64,000 nucleotides of DNA from Paraburkholderia nodosa DSM 21604. Its GTDB lineage: Bacteria; Pseudomonadota; Gammaproteobacteria; Burkholderiales; Burkholderiaceae. Position numbers and translations under genes: made by a program. Shown one piece after another: positions 17,459-26,114 of this stretch (its first letter is position 1; every line of letters begins with the position of its first letter). The notes under the pieces were generated by a model, which saw nothing but the letters and a program-made list of their open reading frames with translations, was not told the origin of the DNA and did no database searches. The stretch spans positions 51,520-115,519 of the forward strand of contig NZ_JAFA01000026.1 in NCBI RefSeq assembly GCF_000519185.1, written 5' to 3'.

Positions 17459-18469
17459 TTACTTGAACGCGGGTGCGATGATCGTCGAAATCAGCTGCGC
17501 AACTGCGAGGTGCGTTGCCTCCGGGATACCGTCGACGTTGCCGTCGACCACGTTCGCCACGGAATTGATGAGACCGACGTCAACGCCTCGACGCAGCAAC
17601 GTGGCCTCCATCAATGGGGTATGTGCAAGCGATGCCCTCCCGCATCGCGCTGCGTATGCCCCCGCGATTGCGTAACAACCCCAGTTCGAGCATGCGGCAG
17701 TGACAAGTACGTCAGTTCCCGTCACCGCGCCAATGCCGGCGCTGCCGTCGGGGCGCCTGTCACCGAATTTCACGTAACCTTTGACCGCTTCAGCGACGAC
17801 GCCCATACCGATTTCGTTGCCGCCATCACCAACCGCAACCGTCGGGACTTTCCGCTCGATGCACTCGTCGAACAGATAGTCGATGCGTGCGCGGCCCATG
17901 CCATAGTCGATGCCTCGCATGCTGCAGTAGATGCCATCGACATTGCGGCCAACACGTTCGGTCGAAAAGAACAGCGCAGGCTTGTACTTCTCGATGAGTT
18001 CAGGCGAAACGATTTTCGCCTGCACGTCATCGACCGGGAAGGCTTCGATACAAACGACAGCGAGACTTCCGTCGTCGCGTGCAATCTTCGCCTGCTCGTA
18101 TGGCAGGACGGTCATCCCTGCTGTGGTGAGAATCGCCGCTGTGGTTTCAATCAGCGTCTCCTCCACGAATGTGATGCACAGCGCGTTCTTCGACAGCGCC
18201 AGCGCACGAACGACCGCAGCAAGGCCAGCAGGACCGTCGTTCTCGCCAATGGACGGCGAAATCCACGCACGAGACACGGAGCCCGTCGTGACAAATACGT
18301 TGGCCTTATCGGGGATGCTCAAAAGAGCATCTGCGGCAGCACCGACGAGTGACCCGCCCTGGCGCTCACGCGCAGCGCGGTACAGGTGTTCCACGCCACG
18401 TCCACCGAGGTCGAGGGAGACCAGCGCGTCGAGCCGGTCGTCGATTTGACTGAATTCTTTATTTGCCAT
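17459..18469 (-). CDS. DUF4392 protein (D-glutamate-cyclase C-terminal-domain-like), copy 1
   Basis: This 336-residue protein matches DUF4392, the domain found at the C-terminus of mammalian D-glutamate cyclase, which interconverts D-glutamate and 5-oxo-D-proline. The family hallmark VGDGGNEIGMG is at residues 213-223, with FFSTERVGRN near 168-176 and a Gly-rich VTTGS early on. It has no DUF1445 partner domain, unlike the mammalian enzyme. Its ATG lies 3 bases after the stop of the PLP-enzyme gene, so expression is coupled. It is the last gene of the operon. Whether it is a cyclase, a lactamase or something else is unknown. It differs substantially from copy 2 at 19852-20856, which suggests divided roles or a heteromer. 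Confidence 0.82.
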   Translation of the reverse strand: MANKEFSQIDDRLDALVSLDLGGRGVEHLYRAARERQGGSLVGAAADALLSIPDKANVFVTTGSVSRAWISPSIGENDGPAGLAAVVRALALSKNALCITFVEETLIETTAAILTTAGMTVLPYEQAKIARDDGSLAVVCIEAFPVDDVQAKIVSPELIEKYKPALFFSTERVGRNVDGIYCSMRGIDYGMGRARIDYLFDECIERKVPTVAVGDGGNEIGMGVVAEAVKGYVKFGDRRPDGSAGIGAVTGTDVLVTAACSNWGCYAIAGAYAARCGRASLAHTPLMEATLLRRGVDVGLINSVANVVDGNVDGIPEATHLAVAQLISTIIAPAFK

Positions 18470-18472
18470 TTT

Positions 18473-19789
18473 TCACTTACCGAGAACCAGTTTCGCGATT
18501 GCATCGCGGTCGTGGATTACCGCCGCGACTTTATCGAGCGCCTGCATCACCGCGGAAACGACGGCATCAAATCCGCCGGTCCGACCGAGAGCGTCGAGCG
18601 TCGGTTTGAGGCGCAACGAGACGCGGGCGCCCGGTTGACCGTGCGTATTGACGGTGAGGATGCCGTGGTCTTCCAGGAGGACCATGCCGAGTGCCGAGGT
18701 CGCCTCACAGGGTACGACGGCAGGCTTCTCGTTCTCGCGGCCGGCGATCCTCAGGAGGACCCGAAGCACAGCATCTTCTTCGACCATCGGCCCCAGGTCG
18801 CTGCGCTGCACGAGGTCTGCACCCATTTTGCGGGCGAGCGCATCAGCCAGTTTCTGGCCCGCAGCAGACTCCTGACGCAGGTCTTCCGGCTGATACTTCT
18901 GCAAGGAGCGCAGCACCGCGGCAGCGATAGGAGCACGCGCCTCCATTCCGAATTCCGCGCCCTTTGCGGCAGCGGCGGTGACGAGTTCCGCACGGCCGAC
19001 AAGCACACCAGCTCGCGGCCCGGACAATCCCGCCTTGTCGCAATTCGTAACGGCTATGTCTGCGCCGAGTTGCAGGCTCAAGCGGCCGCCGTGGAGTACT
19101 GTGCGCAGACGCGCCCCATAGGCTTCGTCGAGGAAGACCTTCGCGCCTAACGCGCGAGCGTACTGACCGACTTCGAGCGTAACGTGGTCCTCAAGGCGCT
19201 CAAGGCTGCTGGTGACCGTCGTGATGACGACCAGCGCCGGACGCTGTGCCTCGATAACCTTAAGCCAGTCGTTGTCACCCTGCACTTCATGGACCGGAAC
19301 GCCAGCAATCTTCGCACCGCGCACAACCGACGCGTGCGAGCGCCCCTTTGGAGGGACGACCGACACCACAGGCCTGCCTTCCGCAAGCGCGGCAATGGTG
19401 GCGATGATGCCGGCGCTGGTGCGATTGAATATGGCGACGGCGTCGTCGCCGCGGGCGCCCATGTGCCCGATGGCTACCTGACGCAGTTCCTCAGCCTCCA
19501 GGCCGGGACCGACCCACTCTTCGCAAAGGGTCGCAATGTCTTCGGGTCGTATCGGGAAATCGCGCTGATTTCCGGTGAATACGCCGATTGATTCAGCACC
19601 GAGCATCTTGACCCGCCGCGCGGCGACCGCCTGGCCATGACGCAAACGCAATGCTTCATCAATGCTGGAGCGAATGATGGTGCCGCGCGCGAATCCCACG
19701 GTCGGGTCAATCGGATTGCCAAAGCTGTCGGTCTTGCCCGGCGCGCTCGTCGAAGGCGCATTCGCCTTCTTTTCTTTGACGTCACTCAT
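18473..19789 (-). CDS. SelA-like PLP-dependent enzyme (fold type I)
   Basis: This 438-residue PLP enzyme resembles the SelA / D-glucosaminate-6-phosphate ammonia-lyase (DgaE) group. FNRTSAG at 121-127 sits where the phosphate-binding turn is expected, the cofactor-ring Asp is in FLDEAYGAR at 219-227, and the Schiff-base Lys is residue 252 in TNCDKAGLSGPRAG, matching the SelA pattern DK..GGPQAG. Reactions in this group include alpha,beta-elimination, beta-replacement and racemisation. I chose ATG 19789 because AAGG lies 8 bases ahead; a GTG at 19798 is possible. It sits between two DUF4392 genes, so it probably acts on the same amino acid. tRNA-linked chemistry is unlikely here, as selB and selC are absent. 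Confidence 0.78.
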   Translation of the reverse strand: MSDVKEKKANAPSTSAPGKTDSFGNPIDPTVGFARGTIIRSSIDEALRLRHGQAVAARRVKMLGAESIGVFTGNQRDFPIRPEDIATLCEEWVGPGLEAEELRQVAIGHMGARGDDAVAIFNRTSAGIIATIAALAEGRPVVSVVPPKGRSHASVVRGAKIAGVPVHEVQGDNDWLKVIEAQRPALVVITTVTSSLERLEDHVTLEVGQYARALGAKVFLDEAYGARLRTVLHGGRLSLQLGADIAVTNCDKAGLSGPRAGVLVGRAELVTAAAAKGAEFGMEARAPIAAAVLRSLQKYQPEDLRQESAAGQKLADALARKMGADLVQRSDLGPMVEEDAVLRVLLRIAGRENEKPAVVPCEATSALGMVLLEDHGILTVNTHGQPGARVSLRLKPTLDALGRTGGFDAVVSAVMQALDKVAAVIHDRDAIAKLVLGK

Positions 19790-19851
19790 TTCATACACCT
19801 TGTTAGGTCAAAAAGGGGGCTGCGAGAGGCTGACTCAATGTTTCGCTTCTC

Positions 19852-20856
19852 TCAGATGGAAACGGTGACGATGCTTCTGAGGAGCTCGACGAAGGATGTA
19901 TGTCCCTCCCAGTTGATGCCGTCGACCGCAACCTCCGCCTTCGATGTAGCGCCGTCTCGGGCACCTGCGTCGACCGTCGCCTTTATGAGCGTGTACTCGA
20001 GCCGCGGCGTATGCAGCACATCAACGTCCTTGCTAATGGAAGCAAGCGCGGCCGCAATCCCGTAGGCCCCCCAATTCGAAACTGAAGCACTGACAACGAT
20101 GTCGGTTGCTGTCACCGTCACGACGCCGGACGCATGGCCGGCTAGCGACTTGCCACCGAGCGGATGAACTGCGGTAATCGCATCGCGCACTGCGCCGAAG
20201 CCCACTTCATTACCGCCATCGCCTATCCCAATGCTCAGCACGCCGCGTTTTCGCGCCAGGTCGGCGAGCAGATACACGTGACCGACATCCTCTGGGTTGC
20301 GGCAATCACCGCGCACACCGTGGAAGAAGCCCTCCTTGTTGGGACCATCACGCTCGACGAACACCACAGCTGCCGGACGGTATTCCTCCATCAGCGCTCC
20401 GGCGATTTGCACTCCGCGCTCAAGTCCCAAGGGAAACGTGACGACGGAGACCGCGCGCTGGTTACCCCGCTCCGCCAGCTCTGCGTTGATGACAGCAGCG
20501 ACAGCCGCCACTGGTGCTGCATGCGCGTCTTCCGTAACGAGAACAGCCCGCACGCCAAATGCGAGAATCAGCGCGCGTGCCAGCACCGCCGCCCCGACCG
20601 GGCCATCCGTCTCCCCTTGTGGCAAGTTGGGAGCCACGCCTGCGCCGGTCGCAATGAAGACAGTGTCACCACGATTCACGGTGTCAGTGAGGCGCCGTGC
20701 AGCGAGCGAACTGAGTGGCTCCCCGTGGTGCGCGCGGCAGACTTCATACATCGGGACGACGAAACCTGCCGGCAGACCTCCGTCGAGCGGACGAATCTCC
20801 ACCGTCATCAGGCGGTCGATTCGCTCGCCGGTCAGCTGTTCGTTTGTCTTGGTCAT
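19852..20856 (-). CDS. DUF4392 protein (D-glutamate-cyclase C-terminal-domain-like), copy 2
   Basis: This second DUF4392 protein has 334 residues, with the hallmark IGDGGNEVGFG at 211-221, FVERDGPNKEG at 166-176 and FIATGAGVAP early in the chain. ATG 20856 is preceded by GGGGAGCAGG. It follows the MHS permease gene by 14 bases and precedes the PLP-enzyme gene by 62. The two DUF4392 proteins share the hallmark and general layout but differ elsewhere, so they are old paralogues rather than a recent duplication. A role in opening or closing a lactam of a D-amino acid is the family-based guess; substrate unknown. Confidence 0.82.
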   Translation of the reverse strand: MTKTNEQLTGERIDRLMTVEIRPLDGGLPAGFVVPMYEVCRAHHGEPLSSLAARRLTDTVNRGDTVFIATGAGVAPNLPQGETDGPVGAAVLARALILAFGVRAVLVTEDAHAAPVAAVAAVINAELAERGNQRAVSVVTFPLGLERGVQIAGALMEEYRPAAVVFVERDGPNKEGFFHGVRGDCRNPEDVGHVYLLADLARKRGVLSIGIGDGGNEVGFGAVRDAITAVHPLGGKSLAGHASGVVTVTATDIVVSASVSNWGAYGIAAALASISKDVDVLHTPRLEYTLIKATVDAGARDGATSKAEVAVDGINWEGHTSFVELLRSIVTVSI

Positions 20857-20870
20857 TCCTGCTCCCCGGC

Positions 20871-22187
20871 TCACCGGTCAATCGGGTCGCGATACGTTTC
20901 CTTCACGAGGAGAACGCAAACCAGCGTAATGATGGCTCCGACGACTACATACCAGGAGACTGCCATTGAGTTCCCCGTCGAGGAGACAAGCCATGCGGCA
21001 ATCAGCGGAGTCGGCGCACTCGAAACAATCCCGGAAAGCTGATATGCCGTAGACGACCCGCTGAACCGGTAACGTGTCGGATATTGCTCGGCGTATATCA
21101 CGCCATGCAGCGAGCCCGTCGAAGCGTGACCGATGCCGAGACCGAGCACGAGGGCGATAGTGATGAGGACCGGATTCGCAGTGTTCAGCAGCCAGAACAT
21201 CGGAAATGCATAGACTGCGAAGAAGATGGCGCCGAAGCCATACACGACCTTTCGCCCCACCTTGTCCGACAGCCAGCCGAACACCGGTTGCATCACGAGG
21301 TCGACGGCAGCTGCAATCAGCAAACCAGTCGACGCAACGCTACGCGGGAGATGAAGCGTACCCGTGATATACGTCAGTGCGTAGACCGTAATCAGGAAGT
21401 AACCGACATTGGCTGCTGTCTGGAAGAAGACCATGATGAGGGTCTTTTTCTTTTCGTTTTGCCAGACTTCGAGAAGCGGCACGCGCGATACGTTACCCGA
21501 TGCCTTGACCTTCTCGAAGCTCGGCGGCTCACTCACCTGGAGCCGGATGTACATGCCAACGCACAGGAGAACCAGACTAAAAATGAACGGCAGCCTCCAG
21601 CCCCATGCGAAGAACTGCTGGTCAGGAAGCGCCGAAACCATCGCAAAGGCGCCAGTTGAAACCAGCAATCCTGCTGGCACGCCCATCTGCATTGTCGCGC
21701 CGAACAGCCCGCGCCGACCTTCCGGCGCATGCTCGACGGACATGAGCGCCGCGCCACCCCATTCGCCGCCGAGCGCAAAGCCTTGCACGACGCGTAAAGC
21801 GATGAGCAAGCCCGGGCTCCAGTAGCCGACCGCGTTATACGACGGAAGAAAGCCAATCGCTGCCGTACACAGCCCCATGACCAGCAGCGTGAAAACCAGC
21901 ATTTTTTTGCGGCCCATCCGGTCACCGAAGTGACCAATCACCATACCGCCCAGAGGGCGCAGGATGAACGCCACGGCAAACGAGGCCATGGAGGCCAGCG
22001 TGGCCAGTTCGGGGGTCAGTTCGTTGAAGAAGACCTTCGGAAAGACCAGTGCGGCTGCGGTCCCATAGAGGAAGTAGTCGTACCATTCAACCGTCGTTCC
22101 GATGAACGAGCTCAACGCCGCTCGTGTCGATGTCGAGCGCGTCTCGCCACGCGCTACGCCCGCGGATGCTGCCAGATTTGCATTCAT
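20871..22187 (-). CDS. MFS transporter, metabolite:H+ symporter (MHS) type
   Basis: This 438-residue proton-coupled symporter of the MHS branch (ShiA/ProP/KgtP-like) has about 12 helices. Family features are FIGTTVEWYDYFLYG near residue 30, RPLGGMVIGHFGDRMGRKKM near 75-95 and RVVQGFALGGEWGG near 130. Adjacent ATGs lie at 22190 and 22187; I chose 22187 because GGAG is 7 bases ahead. It is co-directional with the rest of the operon and would import the compound metabolised by it. MHS members usually carry carboxylates, amino acids or betaines, consistent with an acidic or cyclic amino acid. Confidence 0.9.
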   Translation of the reverse strand: MNANLAASAGVARGETRSTSTRAALSSFIGTTVEWYDYFLYGTAAALVFPKVFFNELTPELATLASMASFAVAFILRPLGGMVIGHFGDRMGRKKMLVFTLLVMGLCTAAIGFLPSYNAVGYWSPGLLIALRVVQGFALGGEWGGAALMSVEHAPEGRRGLFGATMQMGVPAGLLVSTGAFAMVSALPDQQFFAWGWRLPFIFSLVLLCVGMYIRLQVSEPPSFEKVKASGNVSRVPLLEVWQNEKKKTLIMVFFQTAANVGYFLITVYALTYITGTLHLPRSVASTGLLIAAAVDLVMQPVFGWLSDKVGRKVVYGFGAIFFAVYAFPMFWLLNTANPVLITIALVLGLGIGHASTGSLHGVIYAEQYPTRYRFSGSSTAYQLSGIVSSAPTPLIAAWLVSSTGNSMAVSWYVVVGAIITLVCVLLVKETYRDPIDR

Positions 22188-22263
22188 CATCTCACTCCAA
22201 ACCTGCATGTAGTCATGGGTATGGGCGGCCCGGTCAATCGCCGGGCCGTCTTTCACGTCCTGA

Positions 22264-23763
22264 TTAGACGTTGATGGTCACGCTCTTGCGCGAGGTATAG
22301 GCTTCGAGCGCCCCTTCAATGGAATACTCCGCGCCGATGCCGCTCTGCTTCGCACCGCCGTAGGACATGCCCGGAATCTGACCGCCTGCTCGATTGACCT
22401 GGAGCCAACCGGCGTCGATTTGCCCGGTCGCCTTCAGCGCCTTCGTGATGTCATTCGTAAACACATAAGCGGCGAGCCCATAGACCGTATCGTTCGCCCA
22501 GCGGATGACTTCGTCTTCGTCCGACCAGGGGATAGCCACCAGAACCGGTCCAAACACCTCTTCGCGCGCGACACGCCAGCTGTTGTCGACGCCAGTAAAG
22601 ATGACGGGCTCGGGGAAGAATCCCTTCGCGTCTTCAACCGCCGGTGGCAGCGAGCCAGTCAGCACCTCGGCACCTGCATCGATGGCTTCCTTGATGAACG
22701 CGCGCACTTCCGAATACCGTTCGGCGTTGATGACTGCGCCAATGTCGCTGGATTCGTCGAGCGAATCGCCAATCTTCAGTTCCTTGACCTTTGCGACGAG
22801 CTTCGTCATCACCGCGTCCCACACGTCCTTGTGAACATAGAGACGTGAACCGGCCGTGCACGACTGGCCCTGGCGCGCAAAGCGCATCGCATTGATGATG
22901 CCGGTGACCGTCGCATCGATGTATTCCGGCGTTGCAGCATCCGGATAAACGATACAGGGGCTCTTGCCACCCAGTTCGAGCGTCGCATGTCCGATACGGT
23001 CGGCGACAGCGTGGCCGACAAGCTTGCCGACTTCCAGCGAACCCGTGAACGACACCTTGGCGACGTTGGGATGTGCAGCAAGAGGCGCTCCAGCGTCGAT
23101 GCCGGTACCCGTCACGACGTTGAACACGCCCGCGGGGAAAAGGTCGGTAGCCAGTTCCGCAATCTTGATGACGGCCAGCGGCGCATCTTCAGCAGGTTTG
23201 AGCACCAGCGTGTTACCCGTGCCAAGTGCCATACCGATTTTCACTGCCGCCAGAACTACAGGCGAATTCCACGGGATGATGGCGCCAACGACGCCCAAGG
23301 GCTCACGCGTCGAGTAGCTGAAGAGGCCAGGGCCGAGCGGCAGGGTTTCGCCCTTCTGCTCAGCAATCACGCCGCCGTAGTAACGCAGCACTTCGGCCGC
23401 GCCCAGTACTTCCGGACGGCTCTGGGTGCGCAGTGCGTTTCCGCTTTCCGCTGCAAGCACGCGAGCGATTTCTTCGGCGTTCGCGGTCACGCGATTGCCC
23501 AGTTCTGTGAGCAACGCTCCGCGCGCACGCGAAGCCAGGCGACGCCACTTCGGGAACGCCGCTGCCGCGGCGGCGACCGCCGCCTTGACATCATCGGCGT
23601 CGCTCGCGCCGATGGTAGCGAGCTTCTCGCGACGCGACGGATTTTCGACGTCGAGAGTTTTGCCCTTGGCGGGAGTACGCCATTCGTTGTTGATAAGCAG
23701 ACCCGTGATGCCATCCTTCGGCAAGACGACTTCAGCGGAGAGGTTCTCAGTACGGGAATTCAC
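22264..23763 (-). CDS. NAD-dependent aldehyde dehydrogenase
   Basis: This ALDH superfamily enzyme has 499 residues. The catalytic Cys lies in RQGQSCTAGSR, the general-base Glu in TLELGGKSP, and the cofactor motif is FTGSLEVGK. The start is a GTG at 23763: AAGGA lies 6 bases ahead, and NSRTENL begins right after. The open frame upstream overlaps the dehydrogenase gene and is not coding. It lies between the hydroxyacid dehydrogenase gene (26-base gap) and the permease gene. It probably oxidises the semialdehyde formed by the dehydrogenase. The substrate is unknown. Confidence 0.9.
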   Translation of the reverse strand: MNSRTENLSAEVVLPKDGITGLLINNEWRTPAKGKTLDVENPSRREKLATIGASDADDVKAAVAAAAAAFPKWRRLASRARGALLTELGNRVTANAEEIARVLAAESGNALRTQSRPEVLGAAEVLRYYGGVIAEQKGETLPLGPGLFSYSTREPLGVVGAIIPWNSPVVLAAVKIGMALGTGNTLVLKPAEDAPLAVIKIAELATDLFPAGVFNVVTGTGIDAGAPLAAHPNVAKVSFTGSLEVGKLVGHAVADRIGHATLELGGKSPCIVYPDAATPEYIDATVTGIINAMRFARQGQSCTAGSRLYVHKDVWDAVMTKLVAKVKELKIGDSLDESSDIGAVINAERYSEVRAFIKEAIDAGAEVLTGSLPPAVEDAKGFFPEPVIFTGVDNSWRVAREEVFGPVLVAIPWSDEDEVIRWANDTVYGLAAYVFTNDITKALKATGQIDAGWLQVNRAGGQIPGMSYGGAKQSGIGAEYSIEGALEAYTSRKSVTINV

Positions 23764-23789
23764 AATGTTTCCTTCGACGGTCCGTTTAG

Positions 23790-24680
23790 TTACTGGGCAG
23801 CCGGCAGGCTCAGACGCACGCCGAGCAGCTCTTCGTAGATCTCGTTCACGCTGGTGGAGTCCTTGCCGCCGAGGCCCTTCGCGCGAGCCGCGTTGTACGT
23901 CTGCAGAACGAGCTGGCCGAGGGGCATCGGCAGATTCGAAAACTCGTCGAGGCACAGCTTGATGTCCTTGTGCATCAGGTCGATGGCGAAGTTCGCGGGA
24001 CGCTCTGCCGTGAAGAGTGTCTTCGGCAGGTAGTCGAGCATCTTGCTGCCCGCCAGGCCCGCAGTCAGTACATCGCAGAGCACGTCGAGCTTCGCGCCGG
24101 CCTTGACGCTCGCCGTGAGCACCTCGCCGAGTGCGACCGTATTGATGGCTGTGAGGAGGTTGTGGCTGAGCTTCGTCAGCTGACCCGCACCAATATCGCC
24201 GCAGTGCACGACACGGCCAGCGAGGACGTCGAACACCGGCTTCAGCTTTTCAAGGACGTCCGCCGAGCCACCGACCATGAGCACCAGCTTGCCGTTCTCT
24301 GCGCCGAGCACGCCGCCGCTTACGGGCGAATCGACGAATGCGACCTTTCGCTGCGCCGCGGTCGCTGCGATTTCCTTGGTCGTCGCCGGGTCGACGGTGC
24401 TGAAGTCAACGATGATTGCGCCTTCCGCCGCCGTCTTCAGCACGCCATCGGTGCCGGTTACCGCGTCACGAAGCGTCTTCGGGCTCGGAAGGCTCAGGAG
24501 GATTCGTTCGGCGTCGATTGCTGCATCTGCCGGGCTCTTCGTAGCGACAGCACCCTTGGCTGCCAGCGCTTCCATGGCAGCCTGGCTGGGGTCAAACACG
24601 CTCACCTGGTGGCCGGCAGCCACCAGCCGCGCTGCCATGCGACTACCCATGCGACCTACACCGATAAATGCAACCTTCAT
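23790..24680 (-). CDS. 3-hydroxyisobutyrate-dehydrogenase-family NAD(P) oxidoreductase
   Basis: This 296-residue beta-hydroxyacid dehydrogenase carries the Rossmann motif IGVGRMG at 6-12, the substrate-site DSPVSGG at 117-123, the catalytic Lys 170 in GQLTKLSHN and Asn 174. Relatives oxidise 3-hydroxyisobutyrate, 2-hydroxy-3-oxopropionate (tartronate semialdehyde reductase) or D-phenylserine-type hydroxy amino acids. ATG 24680 follows GGAGGAAG. It is the first gene of the operon, divergent from the LysR gene. Paired with the following ALDH, a hydroxyacid-to-semialdehyde-to-acid sequence is likely. Confidence 0.9.
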   Translation of the reverse strand: MKVAFIGVGRMGSRMAARLVAAGHQVSVFDPSQAAMEALAAKGAVATKSPADAAIDAERILLSLPSPKTLRDAVTGTDGVLKTAAEGAIIVDFSTVDPATTKEIAATAAQRKVAFVDSPVSGGVLGAENGKLVLMVGGSADVLEKLKPVFDVLAGRVVHCGDIGAGQLTKLSHNLLTAINTVALGEVLTASVKAGAKLDVLCDVLTAGLAGSKMLDYLPKTLFTAERPANFAIDLMHKDIKLCLDEFSNLPMPLGQLVLQTYNAARAKGLGGKDSTSVNEIYEELLGVRLSLPAAQ

Positions 24681-24789
24681 TTCGACTTCCTCCGACGGGG
24701 TTCGTATTGGAAAACGGGCACGCCGCTCAACACCATGATTCACAGGGGGTTTTCGCCTATGACCATGCTGTTTGACTGCCTGTGATGTG

Positions 24790-24859
24790 ACTATAGGAAG
24801 ACAAAAAGAGGAAAAAAAGACGACACTTTTTGACGCCATACGAAAGTTTTGCTTACTAT
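24790..24859. promoter_or_regulatory. Divergent promoters of the LysR gene and the DUF4392 operon
   Basis: For the LysR gene a good sigma-70 promoter is visible: TTGACG (24830-24835), 18-base spacer, TACTAT (24854-24859), giving a transcript start near 24866. On the minus strand TATAGT (24790-24795 on the plus strand as actata) could be the -10 of the operon; it lacks a recognisable -35, as expected for a LysR-activated promoter. The segment between is rich in A/T tracts. Confidence 0.55.
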
Positions 24860-24889
24860 TTAGCTGATCCAACCCGTGTCGACACGCCG

Positions 24890-25801
24890 ATGCTCAATCT
24901 CAGCCGCCTCCGATTGCTCCACGAGTTGTCCGTTTTAGGGACGATTTCTGCCGTAGCCGATGCCGTACACCTGACGCGCCCTGCCGTCTCCCAGCAGCTG
25001 GCGCAACTCGAAGATGAGCTTGAGACCGTGCTTATCGAACGTTCAGGCCGCGGAGTGCAACTCACGCCCGCCGGTCGGCGCCTGGTCGCGCGAGCGACGG
25101 AGCTATTCGAGATGGTCGAGAAAATCGAAGCAGAAGTCGCAGCCGCGAACGTAGAAGTCAGCGGGGAGATTCGAATGTCCGCATTCGGGTCACTGGCCAG
25201 CAGCGTGGTCCCGCAAGCGATAAAAATGCTTCTGGAGGCGCACCCTCAACTCCATGTGCAGTTCACCGAACTGGAGCCATCAGAAGGGCTTCGCGCCGCC
25301 GCTGCGAAGCAGACCGATATCGCGATTGTTGATGACCTGGTGAGTGCGGAGGCACTCGCAAACGTCCTCGACTTCCAGCCCTTGTGTGTCGACCACTTCG
25401 ACGCGGTAGTCGCATCGGGCCACAAGTTGTCAGGACGAAGGGCTATCCATCTTTCAGACCTGGCCCATGAGCGTTGGGCATTGAACCAATCTGCGGCGAC
25501 GTATCACACGTTTCTCATGAACGCTTGCATTGCCGCCGGCTTTACGCCAAAGGTTATGTACAGCAGCCGCAACACCGCTGTCACTCTGGAAATGGTGAGA
25601 ATCGGAGGCGCGGTAGCCGTGCTGCCCCGGTTAGGTCTGCAAAAGATTGAGGCGGATGAGGATTTTTCAGTCCTGCCGATTGAGCCCGTTCTTAATCGAC
25701 GCGTCTTCACCGCGCTGCCGAAGGGGACTGCCAAACGACCCGCCGTTGCGGCGGTCCTGGACGCGCTTGTTATTGCATCTAGCGATGCCACGCAAATTTG
25801 A
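24890..25801 (+). CDS. LysR-family transcriptional regulator
   Basis: This 303-residue LysR regulator has an N-terminal helix-turn-helix at about residues 3-62 (LRLLHELSVLGTISAVADAV, then TRPAVSQQLAQLE), a linker helix, and a periplasmic-binding-like effector domain from about residue 90. I chose ATG 24890 because MLNLSRLRLL is the usual LysR beginning. No clear ribosome-binding site precedes it, and an in-frame start at 24830 would overlap the -35 element. It is divergent from the six-gene operon and is its probable activator. The co-inducer is unknown. Confidence 0.92.
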   Translation: MLNLSRLRLLHELSVLGTISAVADAVHLTRPAVSQQLAQLEDELETVLIERSGRGVQLTPAGRRLVARATELFEMVEKIEAEVAAANVEVSGEIRMSAFGSLASSVVPQAIKMLLEAHPQLHVQFTELEPSEGLRAAAAKQTDIAIVDDLVSAEALANVLDFQPLCVDHFDAVVASGHKLSGRRAIHLSDLAHERWALNQSAATYHTFLMNACIAAGFTPKVMYSSRNTAVTLEMVRIGGAVAVLPRLGLQKIEADEDFSVLPIEPVLNRRVFTALPKGTAKRPAVAAVLDALVIASSDATQI

Positions 25802-25865
25802 AACCGCTGTCACGAAATCGCTTTGGTAATGAGTACACCACTCGCGACACCATCACACTGCGCGT

Positions 25866-26114
25866 TTGCGATTGGTTTTTCCAACTGCGACTGACCACGG
25901 CGACCGCAACAACGTGACGGTCGTTCCCGCGCATCTGGCTGCGGAACTGGCCGATGCGTGCGACACACAGGACGATCTCGAACAGTACATCGGTCTGCGC
26001 ATCGGCGCAGGCGAAACACTGTGGGGTGTGTTTCCCGCGAACGACGCAACGTGCGAACAGTATCGACAGTGGGTTGCTGACGGTCGCACTGCCATTGCCC
26101 AGTGCGCTGAGTGA
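25866..26114 (+). pseudogene. Remnant of an RraA-like gene (C-terminal part only)
   Basis: The frame encodes VTVVPAHLAAELADAC, followed by a segment ending LWGVFPANDATCEQYRQW, which matches the C-terminus of RraA-like proteins annotated as ribonuclease activity regulator or 4-hydroxy-4-methyl-2-oxoglutarate aldolase. Only about 70 of the usual 220-240 residues remain, and no plausible ATG or ribosome-binding site precedes the match. The 5' part is missing between here and the LysR stop at 25801. A 5' deletion at the island's right edge is the simplest reading. Confidence 0.55.

Noticed and set aside
18473..19789. Selenocysteine synthase (SelA)
   Set aside because: The Lys motif is SelA-like, but selB, selC and selD are absent and the catabolic context points to a different reaction.
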